Source: Blautia sp. | GTDB taxonomy: Bacteria > Bacillota > Clostridia > Lachnospirales > Lachnospiraceae | Assembly: GCA_030841965.1 (NCBI GenBank) | Contig: JAUUSJ010000003.1 | Coordinates: 14,146 to 78,145 of the forward strand | DNA: 64,000 nucleotides | Reading direction: 5' to 3' | In this document: in pieces, positions 52,404 to 61,460 of the stretch | Layout of the letters: each line of letters starts with the position of its first letter | Position numbering within the stretch: position 1 is the stretch's first letter | Position numbers and translations under genes: made by a program | Notes under the pieces: generated by a model | What the model saw: only the letters and a program-made list of their open reading frames with translations | What the model was told of the DNA's origin: nothing | Database searches by the model: none

Positions 52404-53012
52404 ATGGAACAAAATGATTTAAAATATTATGGGGAGTATGAGGCGATTCTCGTAGATGGACAAAATAAGATTCTCTCAGAGATAAATAAAGTATTAGATG
52501 GGATAACGAAAGACTCTGAGCAGTTTCCAGTGGAGCATATTCGCAGCAGAATAAAAAGCTATGAGAGTATGAAGGAGAAACTTAGAAAGAAGGGGCTTTC
52601 TACTGATGTAAAAACAGGACTTCAATCCCTGTCCGATATCATTGGAGTGCGTATTATCACTCATTTTATCGGAGATGTGTATCAGATTTTAGAATTATTA
52701 AGAAAATCGGATTATTGGGAGATTATCAAGATAAAAGATTATATATCGTATCCAAAACCGAACGGATATAGGAGCCTACATATTATTATGCGAATTCCTT
52801 TGGAATGTTTGGAGTTTGAGTCTATCATGGCTGAGATTCAGATTAGAACAGTTGCGATGGATTGCTGGGCAAGCTTAGAGCATCAAATGAAGTACAAAAA
52901 AAATATTAAAAATACAGAGTTAATCGTGAGTGAATTAAAAAGATGCGCGGATGAGATGGCATCAACGGATCTTTCGATGCAGACAATAAGGGAAATGCTA
53001 CAGATGCAATAG
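52404..53012 (+). CDS. Small alarmone synthetase (RelA/SpoT-domain GTP pyrophosphokinase)
   Basis: A 202-residue single-domain (p)ppGpp synthetase of the RelQ/RelP size class. Visible motifs are HIRSRIKSYESMKEKLRKKG (ATP/GTP-binding start), SLSDIIGVRIITHFIGDVYQ, YPKPNGYRSLHIIMRIP (the YxxxHG-like substrate loop), MAEIQIRTVAMDCWASLEHQ with the catalytic Glu, and MKYK. No hydrolase, TGS or ACT domain is present. It would make alarmone under envelope or other stress independent of ribosomes. It is 11 bases upstream of a response regulator, suggesting a shared operon. Confidence 0.9.
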   Translation: MEQNDLKYYGEYEAILVDGQNKILSEINKVLDGITKDSEQFPVEHIRSRIKSYESMKEKLRKKGLSTDVKTGLQSLSDIIGVRIITHFIGDVYQILELLRKSDYWEIIKIKDYISYPKPNGYRSLHIIMRIPLECLEFESIMAEIQIRTVAMDCWASLEHQMKYKKNIKNTELIVSELKRCADEMASTDLSMQTIREMLQMQ

Positions 53013-53023
53013 AGGAGGAAAAG

Positions 53024-53689
53024 ATGAAGATATTATATGCGGAGGACGAGAGACAGCTATCTATGGCGGTTGCTGAGATATTGAAGATGGAAGGATTTGA
53101 GGTTACTAAAGTTTATGACGGCGAGGAGGCGTGGGAAAGTCTTCAATCAGAATACTATGATGCAGTTATACTTGATATTATGATGCCTAAAATGAGTGGC
53201 ATTCAAGTACTTGAGCTTATGCGCCGACATGAAATGTACACTCCTGTTCTTATGTTGACTGCAAAATCTACCATTGAGGATAGAGTGGAGGGATTGGCAG
53301 TGGGTGCGGATGATTATCTTGGAAAACCTTTTGCAGTCAAGGAGCTTATCGCCCGCCTTCAATCTATCATAAGACGAAATATAGAATATAAAAATGTAGT
53401 ATTAAGATATAGTAATATTTCGCTTGACTGTGATACAAATGAGTTAAAATCAGATAAGGGGAGTCTTCGACTAAGCGGGAAAGAGAGTGAATTACTCGCA
53501 TTGTTTATGAAGCAAGAAAAATCAGTATTTACTATTGATGAAATAAACGATTTACTTTGGAAACGTGAGCAGGATGAAAGTACAGTGATATTATATATCT
53601 CTTATTTGAAAAATAAGCTTAGTCAGATACATGCGAAGATAGGAATTCAACAAAACGAAAAGGGCTATTTTTTGGAGGAAGAGCAGTAG
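53024..53689 (+). CDS. OmpR-family response regulator
   Basis: A 221-residue regulator. The receiver domain (1-120) has acidic pocket YAEDERQ, phospho-acceptor DAVILDIMMPKMSG (Asp 52 or so), MLTAKS and GKPFAVKEL (lysine). The C-terminal winged helix (about 130-221) has LSGKESELLALFMKQEKSVF and VILYISYLKNKLSQI, shorter and more diverged than usual in the recognition helix, where R-R contacts are replaced. It precedes the histidine kinase by about 70 bases and follows a small alarmone synthetase. GGAGG lies before the ATG. Confidence 0.9.
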   Translation: MKILYAEDERQLSMAVAEILKMEGFEVTKVYDGEEAWESLQSEYYDAVILDIMMPKMSGIQVLELMRRHEMYTPVLMLTAKSTIEDRVEGLAVGADDYLGKPFAVKELIARLQSIIRRNIEYKNVVLRYSNISLDCDTNELKSDKGSLRLSGKESELLALFMKQEKSVFTIDEINDLLWKREQDESTVILYISYLKNKLSQIHAKIGIQQNEKGYFLEEEQ

Positions 53690-53760
53690 GATAAAAATGA
53701 CTTTAAAAAGAGATATTTGGTGTTTATGGAAGAGATGCTTTTTGAGAAAAGAGTGATAGG

Positions 53761-55017
53761 ATGAAAAAACTTAGAATAAAAATAGTTTTTACTGTTTTTT
53801 TATGTGTCGTATCGGTTTTTATGTTGACTTGGTTTATCGTATATCTTTCACTTATTAGACATAATACAAGTGAGGCTGACGGCATGACGAAGATTATAAG
53901 TATATATAATGGAGTTGTGCCTAAAATGCAGGAGTACGAGAAGGGAAATTTGGAAGATGAGCAAAATTCAGTGAATTTTAATGAGGAGTCAGCTTTTCAA
54001 ACAAGATATTTCGTTGTATATTTTAATGATAGAATGCAGATAGAAAAGATAGATATTGAACATATCGCTGCCATAGACGAGGATACCGCTCGAATCATGG
54101 CGGAAAATACGGTCGGCGGGAAAACGAAAGTCGGATATATCGATGAATATCGTTTTCGCATTGTGAGAAATAATGAGGGAAAAAACTTTGTGATTTTTCT
54201 TGACTGCCGAGATAACTTTGCTTCACAGCGAGTCATGATTATTATTTTAGCGGCAATTTTAATTTTGTTCACTGGTTTAATTACTCTTTTATTTGCCGTA
54301 TTTTCAAAACGAATTTTTAAGCCTTTTGAGGAAAATTCTCGAAGACAAAGACAGTTTATTACAGACGCAAGTCATGAGCTAAAAACACCGCTTGCCATTA
54401 TTTCTGCCAATGCTGAAGTACTTATGTATAAGAACGGAGAAAATGAATGGATTGACAATATTACTGACCAGGTTAATCGTATGGGTGATTTGATTAGTGA
54501 ATTATTGACCTTGTCTAAAATGGAGGAACTTGGAGAAGAGCTTGAGATTGAGCCTGTAAATTTTAGTACTATCGTGAATGAGACGATGAACAGCTTCTCA
54601 GAAGTGTTGAGACAAAAAAAGATTACGGTGCAGATGAATATAGAACCCGATATTATTTTAAACGGGAATAAAAAGCAGCTTGATATGCTAGTTTCTATTC
54701 TTGTTCAAAATGCGTCAAAATATATTACGGAGTCTGGTGTCTTAAAGGTTTCCCTAAAGAGAACAGGGAAATATACGATTTTTCAAATCTTTAATACGGC
54801 AAAATTAAAGGCGGATATGAAGTTTAAATATTTATTTGATCGATTTTATAGACCAGACGATTCTCGCACATCGGTTACAGGAGGATATGGAATAGGATTG
54901 TCCATTGCAAAGAAGATAGTAAGTTTGCATAATGGTTTTATCTCCGCCAAAAAAGTGGATGGGGGCATTTGTTTTACAGCTGAGATTTCCAATCAGTTGA
55001 AGACGAAGTCTTCATAG
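53761..55017 (+). CDS. Sensor histidine kinase
   Basis: A 418-residue kinase. A membrane helix (8-30), a ~125-residue extracellular sensor with FQTRYFVVYFNDRMQIEKID, and a second helix (about 158-183, VMIIILAAILILFTGLITLL) lead to the HisKA domain with FITDASHELKTPLAIISANA (phospho-acceptor His) and an ATP-binding domain with LVSILVQNASKYI (N box) and GGYGIGLSIAKKIVSLHNG. The D/F box is reduced (FDRFYRPDDSRT). It would phosphorylate the regulator at 53024. The signal is unknown. Only a weak ribosome site is present. Confidence 0.92.
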   Translation: MKKLRIKIVFTVFLCVVSVFMLTWFIVYLSLIRHNTSEADGMTKIISIYNGVVPKMQEYEKGNLEDEQNSVNFNEESAFQTRYFVVYFNDRMQIEKIDIEHIAAIDEDTARIMAENTVGGKTKVGYIDEYRFRIVRNNEGKNFVIFLDCRDNFASQRVMIIILAAILILFTGLITLLFAVFSKRIFKPFEENSRRQRQFITDASHELKTPLAIISANAEVLMYKNGENEWIDNITDQVNRMGDLISELLTLSKMEELGEELEIEPVNFSTIVNETMNSFSEVLRQKKITVQMNIEPDIILNGNKKQLDMLVSILVQNASKYITESGVLKVSLKRTGKYTIFQIFNTAKLKADMKFKYLFDRFYRPDDSRTSVTGGYGIGLSIAKKIVSLHNGFISAKKVDGGICFTAEISNQLKTKSS

Positions 55018-55123
55018 TGCACAGTAGGATACTAAGCTCGAAAAGACCTCGCTAAGTATCCCTTGTGTACATGAAACGTACCAATCGTTCTTCGGCTTAT
55101 GCCTCGAACTCTTGGAGTTTCAT
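55017..55123 (+). other. Two consecutive long hairpins after the two-component operon
   Basis: Hairpin 1 pairs GTGCACAG (55017-55024) with TTGTGTAC (55063-55070) and, inside, GGATACTAAGC with GCTAAGTATCC. Hairpin 2 pairs ATGAAAC (55071-55077) with GTTTCAT (55117-55123), with GTTC/GAAC and GGC/GCC nested in its loop. No T-run follows, so this is not an ordinary terminator. It is a candidate structured RNA or a protected 3' end. Confidence 0.5.
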
Positions 55124-55225
55124 AGTAAAAATAGAGAAACGCAGCCGTTGTCTTTGCTAAGCGTATATGTTATATTTTAGAAAATTGACGGATAAGAAAT
55201 ATATCATATAGTGGGAGGGAAGAAA

Positions 55226-55585
55226 ATGGGATGTTTAGGAAATTTATTATGGTTAATTTTTGGCGGTCTTGTCAGCGCATTAAGTTGGGCGGTGGCGGGA
55301 TGCCTATGGTGTATTACGATTATTGGAATTCCAGTTGGGATGCAATGCTTCAAATTTGCCTCTCTTAGTCTTTGTCCATTTGGAAAAGAGGTAAGATATG
55401 GAGGAGGGGCAGTTTCTCTTATTTTAAATATTATCTGGCTGATTGTATCAGGAATTCCTTTAGCACTAGAACATGCGGTGATGGGATGTCTGCTTTGCGT
55501 TACGATTATTGGAATACCATTTGGAATGCAGCATTTTAAACTTGCAAAGCTAGCTCTTATGCCATTTGGAAGTGATGTCTATTAG
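55226..55585 (+). CDS. YccF domain membrane protein
   Basis: A 119-residue inner-membrane protein made of two similar halves, each with a hydrophobic helix followed by CLWCITIIGIPVGMQCFKFA or CLLCVTIIGIPFGMQHFKLA and then LxPFGxxV. That duplicated motif defines the YccF family, whose function is unknown. ATG 55226 is chosen: GTGGGAGGG lies just upstream, while a GTG at 55211 would add five residues. Followed 18 bases later by the PAP2 gene. Confidence 0.9.
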   Translation: MGCLGNLLWLIFGGLVSALSWAVAGCLWCITIIGIPVGMQCFKFASLSLCPFGKEVRYGGGAVSLILNIIWLIVSGIPLALEHAVMGCLLCVTIIGIPFGMQHFKLAKLALMPFGSDVY

Positions 55586-55603
55586 GTCAAAAGGAGAAGA
55601 TTT

Positions 55604-56125
55604 ATGCCGTTTGAGTTTACAATATTAGATTTTATTCAGCAAAATTTAAGGTCAGAGCTAATGGATAAGATTATGGTAAGCATTACACATCTGGGTGATG
55701 CGGGAGTGATATGGATTCTTTTAACTATCGCTTTATTGCTTATCCCAAAGACAAGAAGGGTAGGTTTTACATTAGCTCTCGCTCTTATTTTTGACTTGGT
55801 TCTTTGTAATATGATAGTGAAACCCTTTGTTGCGAGGATAAGACCGTACGATATTAATACGGCGGTTTCATTATTAATCGATAGACAGGTGGATTACTCT
55901 TTTCCATCAGGTCATACGGCGGCAGGAGTCACTTGTACGGTGGCGCTTTATCTTATGAGAAGGAGATGGCTTTGGAAGATAAGCTTTTGTTTATCTATCT
56001 TGATTGCTTTTTCTAGACTATATTTGTATGTCCATTTTCCAACGGATATCATAGGAGGTATTATGATTGGAGTGATATGTGGAAGTTTGGGATACCAAGT
56101 GGCGAAAGTAAAGATTTTGACTTGA
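55604..56125 (+). CDS. PAP2 family phosphatase
   Basis: A 173-residue membrane phosphatase with the three PAP2 motifs: KPFVARIRPYD (KxxxxxxRP), YSFPSGHTAAG (PSGH) and SRLYLYVHFPTDIIGG (SRxxxxxHxxxD), and about five helices. Family members dephosphorylate undecaprenyl diphosphate or lipid phosphates, so it may recycle the lipid carrier used for polysaccharide and peptidoglycan; which lipid is not decidable here. AAAGGAG precedes the ATG. A terminator follows. Confidence 0.92.
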   Translation: MPFEFTILDFIQQNLRSELMDKIMVSITHLGDAGVIWILLTIALLLIPKTRRVGFTLALALIFDLVLCNMIVKPFVARIRPYDINTAVSLLIDRQVDYSFPSGHTAAGVTCTVALYLMRRRWLWKISFCLSILIAFSRLYLYVHFPTDIIGGIMIGVICGSLGYQVAKVKILT

Positions 56126-56184
56126 CAAAGAAAAATCTTTATGATAGCATAAAAATGATATTACAAATATTGATTACGAACGAG

Positions 56185-56216
56185 GGTGTTCTGCGAGAAA
56201 GCAGGGCACCTTTTTG
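56185..56216 (+). terminator. Rho-independent terminator after PAP2
   Basis: GGTGTTCTGC (56185-56194) pairs with GCAGGGCACC (56201-56210), ten pairs with two G-T, followed by TTTTTG. It lies about 37 bases before the start of the ATP-grasp gene, so it could also work as an attenuator in that operon's leader. Confidence 0.75.
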
Positions 56217-56252
56217 TTTTGTATAAATTTTAAAACGCAAGGAGGAATGTCC

Positions 56253-57572
56253 ATGAAGCGAACAGAATTATTACAGCATACAGATACTGTAAATGAGTTA
56301 TTGGCGCGCTATGGTGTAAAATTTGGAATTTATAAAAATAATACATTCAAAGAACAATTATTTCCATTCGATTCCATACCAAGAATCATAAAACATGAAG
56401 AATTTAATTATCTAGAGAAAGGGCTCAAACAACGTGTTGTAGCCCTTAATTTATTTTTAAAAGACATTTACAGTAAAAAACAGATAGTAGAAGACGGTGT
56501 GATACCAGAAGATTTTATATTCGCATCGAGCGGTTATATGGCGGAATGTGAGGGGATTAAGCCTCCAAAGGATATCTACTCCCATATCTCAGGAATTGAC
56601 CTTGTGAAAGGAAAGGACGACAATTGGTATATTTTGGAAGACAATTTGAGAGTACCGTCTGGCGCCTCTTATCCGATGATTGCGAGAGAATTTTGCAGGC
56701 GCAGCTCTCCAGAGACATTTCACAATACGAGACTCGAGGATAACCGAAATTACGCTAAGATTTTAAGGCATACGATGGACTATGTGAATGTCGGAGGTCA
56801 TACAGTAATCTTAACTCCCGGCAGATATAATGCGGCTTATTTTGAGCATTCTTATTTGGCAGAGAAAACAGGGGCGCATCTTGTCAACGGTTCTGAGCTT
56901 ATGGTGGAGGATGAAAAATTATTCTACATAACAGCGAATGGAAAGAAAGAGAGAGTCGGTGCAGTTTATCGCCGCATTTCAGATGAGTATCTTGACCCGA
57001 TGAATTTTAACCCAGAATCGCTGATTGGAATTCCTCATATATATGATGTATTTCGGAAGGGAAATGTTGCTCTCTTAAATGTGCCAGGAAATGGAGTGGC
57101 GGACGATAAGGGAATTTATTATTTTGTTCCAAAGATGATTCGCTATTATCTAAATGAAGAACCAATTCTTCAGAATGCTCCGACATACCTGCCATTCTAT
57201 GAAGAAGATATGAAGTATGTATTAGAGAACTTTGATAAACTCGTCCTAAAAGACGTGGCGGAGGCCGGTGGATACGGCGTAGTATTTGGAAGTTCCATGA
57301 CGAAGGAAGAAAAGGAAAACTTTATCGGATTATTAAAGAGAGAACCGAGAAGGTTTATTGCACAGGAAGTAATTGATTTTCAGGATTTAGATATTATGGA
57401 AAATGGAGAGGTGGTTCCTAGAAAGGCAGATTTGAGAGCTTTTGTCTTAATGGCGGACGAGCCATATGTGTGGAAAAGTGGATTGACTAGATTTTCCAGA
57501 AACCCAGATTCCTTTATCGTAAATTCATCTCAGGGAGGAGGATTTAAAGACACATGGGTATTATCTCAGTAG
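56253..57572 (+). CDS. Circularly permuted ATP-grasp protein (type 2)
   Basis: A 439-residue ligase-fold protein. EDNLRVPSGASYPMIARE (about 130-150), LTPGRYNAAYFEHSYLAEKT, VGAVYRRISDEYLDP, LVLKDVAEAGGYGVVFG and ADLRAFVL are the conserved blocks of the circularly permuted ATP-grasp family. These enzymes are predicted to form amide or peptide bonds using ATP. ATG 56253 has GGAGG seven bases upstream; the frame extends further but without support. It overlaps the alpha-E gene by 19 bases and opens a five-gene operon with a transglutaminase and two M14-like proteins. Confidence 0.88.
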   Translation: MKRTELLQHTDTVNELLARYGVKFGIYKNNTFKEQLFPFDSIPRIIKHEEFNYLEKGLKQRVVALNLFLKDIYSKKQIVEDGVIPEDFIFASSGYMAECEGIKPPKDIYSHISGIDLVKGKDDNWYILEDNLRVPSGASYPMIAREFCRRSSPETFHNTRLEDNRNYAKILRHTMDYVNVGGHTVILTPGRYNAAYFEHSYLAEKTGAHLVNGSELMVEDEKLFYITANGKKERVGAVYRRISDEYLDPMNFNPESLIGIPHIYDVFRKGNVALLNVPGNGVADDKGIYYFVPKMIRYYLNEEPILQNAPTYLPFYEEDMKYVLENFDKLVLKDVAEAGGYGVVFGSSMTKEEKENFIGLLKREPRRFIAQEVIDFQDLDIMENGEVVPRKADLRAFVLMADEPYVWKSGLTRFSRNPDSFIVNSSQGGGFKDTWVLSQ

Positions 57573-58216
57573 AACAGGCAAATCGTTTATATTGGTTGGG
57601 AAGATATACGGAGAGAGTATATACAACCGTTTCTATTTATTTTCAGAGTTTTGACACGATGATAGACGAGATGACAGATAGCTATGAGCAGTTTTGTGAC
57701 TCGATTGATATTCCAAATATTTATTCATCGAAGGATGATTTTAGAAGGAGATATCCTTTTGACGCAGAAAATCCAGACTCGATTATCAGCAATTTAAATC
57801 GAGCGTATGATAATGCCATCGTTCTTCGAGAGAGCATTGGCTCGGAAGCATTATCTTATATACAGCTTGCCATCTATGATATGAATAAAGCGGCTCTTAG
57901 CAATGCTCCATTGATTGAGATGCAACAGCTTATCGACCATCTTTTGGCTTTTTGGGGAATTGCAGATGATAAAATTGACTCAGAGGAAGTTCGAAATATT
58001 ATCAAGGCTGGAAAGAGAATAGAGAGAATTGATTTATACGCGCGACTTGGCGCTTCACAAGAAGAATTGATTCGAGAAGTGGACCGTATGCTTCCCCGTG
58101 TTCAAAGAAGTGGACTCTCCTATGACGAGAGTAAGCTTAAGTTAGTAAAAGAACTTGTAGAAAACTCCGAATTAGATTATTATAGAATTGTATCAATTGT
58201 TGAGACAATTTTATAA
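57554..58216 (+). CDS. Alpha-E domain protein
   Basis: A 220-residue all-helical protein starting MGIISVEQANRLYWLGRYTERVY, the conserved alpha-E opening. Alpha-E proteins almost always lie beside a circularly permuted ATP-grasp and a transglutaminase gene, as here, and are thought to work with the ligase; their activity is unknown. It is shorter than the ~300 residues common for the family. Its start lies inside the ATP-grasp gene, implying translational coupling and matched amounts. Confidence 0.85.
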   Translation: MGIISVEQANRLYWLGRYTERVYTTVSIYFQSFDTMIDEMTDSYEQFCDSIDIPNIYSSKDDFRRRYPFDAENPDSIISNLNRAYDNAIVLRESIGSEALSYIQLAIYDMNKAALSNAPLIEMQQLIDHLLAFWGIADDKIDSEEVRNIIKAGKRIERIDLYARLGASQEELIREVDRMLPRVQRSGLSYDESKLKLVKELVENSELDYYRIVSIVETIL

Positions 58217-58282
58217 GCCAGAATATATCCTACGAAGTTTTGAGATGAGGTAGGTTGCTGGTATCATGTTAGGAGTGATTAG

Positions 58283-59113
58283 ATGGAATATTTACATTTT
58301 GAATATCATATGGAAATAAATTATACAATCCCCGCTAGTAGATGTCATTTTACAATAAAATGTATCCCAAAGGATGACGAGAGACAGCATTTATTAGGGA
58401 TGGAAATTTCTATATTGCCAAAGGTAAAATATTCTTTTGGAGAGGATTCTCATGAAAATAGGCAGATATATGGATGCGTAGAAAACCCCCATGATAAATT
58501 TATATTCTGCATAAAGGGTGACGTAGAAATCCTTCAGACAGCCTATGAGGAGACGGTGAGAAAGGAAAAACTTGGCTTGTATCGTTTTCCTCACGGAAAA
58601 TGCAAGCCAGGTCCGAAGCTTTTGGAATATGCGAAGACGATTGATTTCTCTGGATGTCAAAATGACTATGAAAAATGTATTTATTTGATGAATAAACTAC
58701 ATCGCGATTTTCAGTATGTGCCAAATATAACGCAGGTATATACGGATGCGGAGAAGGCATGGGAGATAGGAAAGGGAGTATGTCAAGATTATGCACATAT
58801 TTATATTACTTTACTTCGCCTGATGGGAATTCCCTCCCGCTATGTATGCGGTCTAATTATCGGGGAGGGAGAAAGTCATGCCTGGGTCGAGGCAGTTTGT
58901 AATGACAAATGGATAGGCTTTGACCCTACCAACGACTGTGCTGTCTTAGACAGCTATATTAAATTAGGGGATGGCAGAGATGCACTAGACTGTGCGATTA
59001 ACCGAGGAATTATGTGGGGCGGCGGCACACAGTCACAAACGGTTATAGCGTCGGTTGAGCGAAAGAATACAACAAATCAACAAGAGCCATCGCCAGAGAA
59101 AGCAAAGGATTGA
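58283..59113 (+). CDS. Transglutaminase-like protein
   Basis: A 276-residue protein with a transglutaminase core: GVCQDYAHIYITLLRLMGIP (nucleophilic Cys near residue 168), GLIIGEGESHAWVEAVCNDK (His) and WIGFDPTND (Asp), a complete triad. The N-terminal ~100 residues form the beta-sandwich usual in bacterial homologues. It would cleave or transfer an amide bond, perhaps releasing or tailoring the product of the ATP-grasp enzyme. No signal peptide is seen, so it is cytoplasmic. It belongs to the operon from 56253. Confidence 0.88.
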   Translation: MEYLHFEYHMEINYTIPASRCHFTIKCIPKDDERQHLLGMEISILPKVKYSFGEDSHENRQIYGCVENPHDKFIFCIKGDVEILQTAYEETVRKEKLGLYRFPHGKCKPGPKLLEYAKTIDFSGCQNDYEKCIYLMNKLHRDFQYVPNITQVYTDAEKAWEIGKGVCQDYAHIYITLLRLMGIPSRYVCGLIIGEGESHAWVEAVCNDKWIGFDPTNDCAVLDSYIKLGDGRDALDCAINRGIMWGGGTQSQTVIASVERKNTTNQQEPSPEKAKD

Positions 59114-59117
59114 GAGT

Positions 59118-60068
59118 ATGGTAGAGACAGTAGTATCTGTAGGACTTCCTATAGATGAGGTATTAGAGATTAAGAAAAATCGCCTTATGCCAGAGAAAAG
59201 TACTGAGAATATGAAGAGAATTAGTATTGTCACTGGTATACACGGAGATGAGTTAGAAGGACAGTATGTCTGCTTTGAGTTGCAACGACGAATTGAGGAG
59301 GAAAAGGAGAAGCTGACAGGAATTGTAGATATTTATCCAGCGATGAATCCTCTCGGAATTGACTCGATTACGAGGGGAATTCCAGCTTTTGATTTAGACA
59401 TGAATCGTCTATTCCCCGGAAATATAGAGGGAAATATGACGGAGTACTTGGCAGCTGGGATAATCGAGGACGTCTCTGGCTCGGATTTAGTGATTGATAT
59501 TCATGCGAGTAATATTTATCTGACGGAGATTCCACAGATAAGAATCAATGAGTTACATGAAGAGACACTTGTTCCCCTGGCAAAGGAGACGAATATTGAC
59601 TTTATATGGGTGCATGGCGCAAGCACGGTGCTTGAGTCGACATTTGCATACAGCCTAAATAGCACGGGGACTCCTACGCTCGTCGTGGAGATGGGAGTGG
59701 GAATGAGAATCACCAAAGATTACGGGAACCAGATGGTTGACGGAATCTTGAATGTGATGCAAAAACTTGGAATCTGGAGTGGACAGGTGAAGACACCTCG
59801 CAAGCCGATTATCTCGAGAAATCCCGAGGATGTGAGTTATCTAAATGCCAGTGTCGGAGGACTATTTATCCCTCTTGTCAAACATGGGGCAAAATTAAGA
59901 CAGGGAGAAATCATTGGGAAAATTGTTGACCCGCTATGTGGGACAGTGCTAGATGAGGTGAAGGCTCCAGTTGACGGTATCCTTTTTACAATCCGCGACT
60001 ATCCGATTGTGGATGAAGGCTCCCTGATGGGACGATTGCTCAGAAGGGAGGCGTATTGTCATGAATAA
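59118..60068 (+). CDS. M14-type deacylase (succinylglutamate desuccinylase/aspartoacylase family)
   Basis: A 316-residue zinc carboxypeptidase-fold protein. GIHGDELEG holds His 42 and Glu 45, and LVIDIHASN holds the third zinc ligand His 129; FDLDMNRLFPG is the substrate arginine region. The last ~70 residues (VKHGAKLRQGEIIGKIVDP, APVDGILFTIR) form a biotinyl-like beta barrel seen in this family. It would hydrolyse an N-acyl amino acid or small peptide amide. ATG 59118 follows the previous stop by four bases; a longer frame starting at 59055 lies inside that gene. It overlaps its paralogue by eight bases. Confidence 0.87.
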   Translation: MVETVVSVGLPIDEVLEIKKNRLMPEKSTENMKRISIVTGIHGDELEGQYVCFELQRRIEEEKEKLTGIVDIYPAMNPLGIDSITRGIPAFDLDMNRLFPGNIEGNMTEYLAAGIIEDVSGSDLVIDIHASNIYLTEIPQIRINELHEETLVPLAKETNIDFIWVHGASTVLESTFAYSLNSTGTPTLVVEMGVGMRITKDYGNQMVDGILNVMQKLGIWSGQVKTPRKPIISRNPEDVSYLNASVGGLFIPLVKHGAKLRQGEIIGKIVDPLCGTVLDEVKAPVDGILFTIRDYPIVDEGSLMGRLLRREAYCHE

Positions 60069-60987
60069 GAGAATTATCTATGAAATGAAGGGAATGTACC
60101 GCGATGATTTTCGGATTACAGGCTATGAATTTGGTGAGGGAGAAAAATCGGTCTGCATCGTGGGAAGCTCCAGAGGAAACGAAGTGCAGCAGATTTATTG
60201 TTGCTCTCAGTTAGTAAAAAAATTCAAACAACTAGAGGAGGAGGGAAGAATTCGCAGCGGAAATAAAATTTTAGTCATTCCGTCGATAAATCCCTACTCG
60301 ATGAATATACAAAAGAGATTTTGGTCGACAGATAATACGGATATTAATCGAATGTTTCCGGGATACCATCTGGGAGAGACGACCCAGAGAGTGGCAGATG
60401 GAATATTTAAGGAAATCATGGATTTTCAGTATGGAATTCAATTTACGTCCTTTTATATGCCAGGAGATTTTATGCCCCATATTCGTATCATGGATGAGGG
60501 ATATAGCGATGTGGAACTCGCAAAGAAATTTGGGCTTCCATACGTAGTCATAAGAAAAGTGAGACCATATGATACGACTACGCTAAACTATAATTGGCAA
60601 GTATGGGATACACAGGCATTCTCTCTTTATACGACTACGACTTCAAAGATAGATCGAAATGGAGCTGGGCAGGCGGTCTTGGCGATTATGAGTTTTTTAG
60701 CCAGTCAGGGGATTGTAAAGTACGGCGGACCAGAGATTATGGAGTCTAAAATTGTGATGGATACAGATATGGTCTCAGTTCAGACAGCGAAGTCGGGGAT
60801 ATTTGAGGCATTAGTGAGGGCTGGGGAGAGAGTATTGATTGGACAGCCACTTGCGAATGTGGTGAATCCGTATGATGGCGAGATTATGGAGACATTATTT
60901 GCTCCAGTGGATTCGCATGTCTTTTTTATACATAATGAGCCGTTGACGTATGCGGATACGGCTGTGATTAAGTTAGTTAGGGAGTAG
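60061..60987 (+). CDS. M14-like paralogue lacking zinc ligands
   Basis: A 308-residue paralogue of the preceding gene, with the same layout and the same C-terminal barrel (VRAGERVLIGQPLANVVNPY and APVDSHVFFIHNEP). Aligning by eye, the HGDE motif reads SRGNE, so the first zinc-binding His is Arg 38, and DIHAS reads QFTSF, so the second His is Thr. DINRMFPG and HIRIMDEG remain. It is probably not a zinc hydrolase on its own and may be the partner of the active paralogue. ATG 60061 overlaps the upstream stop, indicating coupled translation. Confidence 0.82.
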   Translation: MNKRIIYEMKGMYRDDFRITGYEFGEGEKSVCIVGSSRGNEVQQIYCCSQLVKKFKQLEEEGRIRSGNKILVIPSINPYSMNIQKRFWSTDNTDINRMFPGYHLGETTQRVADGIFKEIMDFQYGIQFTSFYMPGDFMPHIRIMDEGYSDVELAKKFGLPYVVIRKVRPYDTTTLNYNWQVWDTQAFSLYTTTTSKIDRNGAGQAVLAIMSFLASQGIVKYGGPEIMESKIVMDTDMVSVQTAKSGIFEALVRAGERVLIGQPLANVVNPYDGEIMETLFAPVDSHVFFIHNEPLTYADTAVIKLVRE

Positions 60988-61012
60988 AGGGTAGAGAGTA
61001 GAGTAAGGAGAC

Positions 61013-61204
61013 GCCCAAAGCCAAGAAAAGGTTCCTAAAAAAACACGTTCGTTCCCACAGTTTTTCTTCGCACGCTGATATATGCCGCCTCCCGCAAACT
61101 CGCACCTACGGCGCTCAGACAGTGCTCCGGCGTCAAAGCTAAGTGCAAAGAAAAACTGCTCCACTCTCTATCGTTTTTTTAGGAACCTTTTCTTGGCTTC
61201 GGGC
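61013..61204 (-). ncRNA. Structured intergenic element, copy A (inverted)
   Basis: Outer arms 61013-61043 and 61174-61204 are complementary over 31 bases with one mismatch (left GCCCAAAGCCAAGAAAAGG, right ending TTCTTGGCTTCGGGC). Inside them, on the minus strand, lie GCTCCACTCTCTATCG's complement, a 15-pair inner stem (61059-61073 with 61143-61157), a conserved ~69-base core with apical hairpin GCGCC-GTA-GGTGC, and GTGGGAACGAACGTG. Compare with copy B at 61461: the core is the same but both stems have different sequences. It is a candidate structured RNA or hairpin mobile element of unknown family; no gene lies inside. Confidence 0.6.
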
Positions 61205-61460
61205 TGTGTATCGGCTAAAACGTTATAGTATGAAAATTAAAGGTTATATTTATATCGAAAATACAAATAAAATAATCAATAGACCAAAGAATTTCAATAT
61301 TTTTGTATTATCCATCCCACACTTGAAAAAATAGAAAAAAAGTAGAATTTCCATACATCATAATAATTCACATAATCAAAAGACAAGAAAATACCAAAAC
61401 ATCAAACAAGAATACATTAAACAACAGTATATCATTTTCAAATTGTTTCGCCAGTATACA
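61205..61460. other. AT-rich spacer between the two structured elements
   Basis: This stretch is 75-80% A+T and shows no convincing gene. A short frame at 61230-61331 has no ribosome site. Confidence 0.5.
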
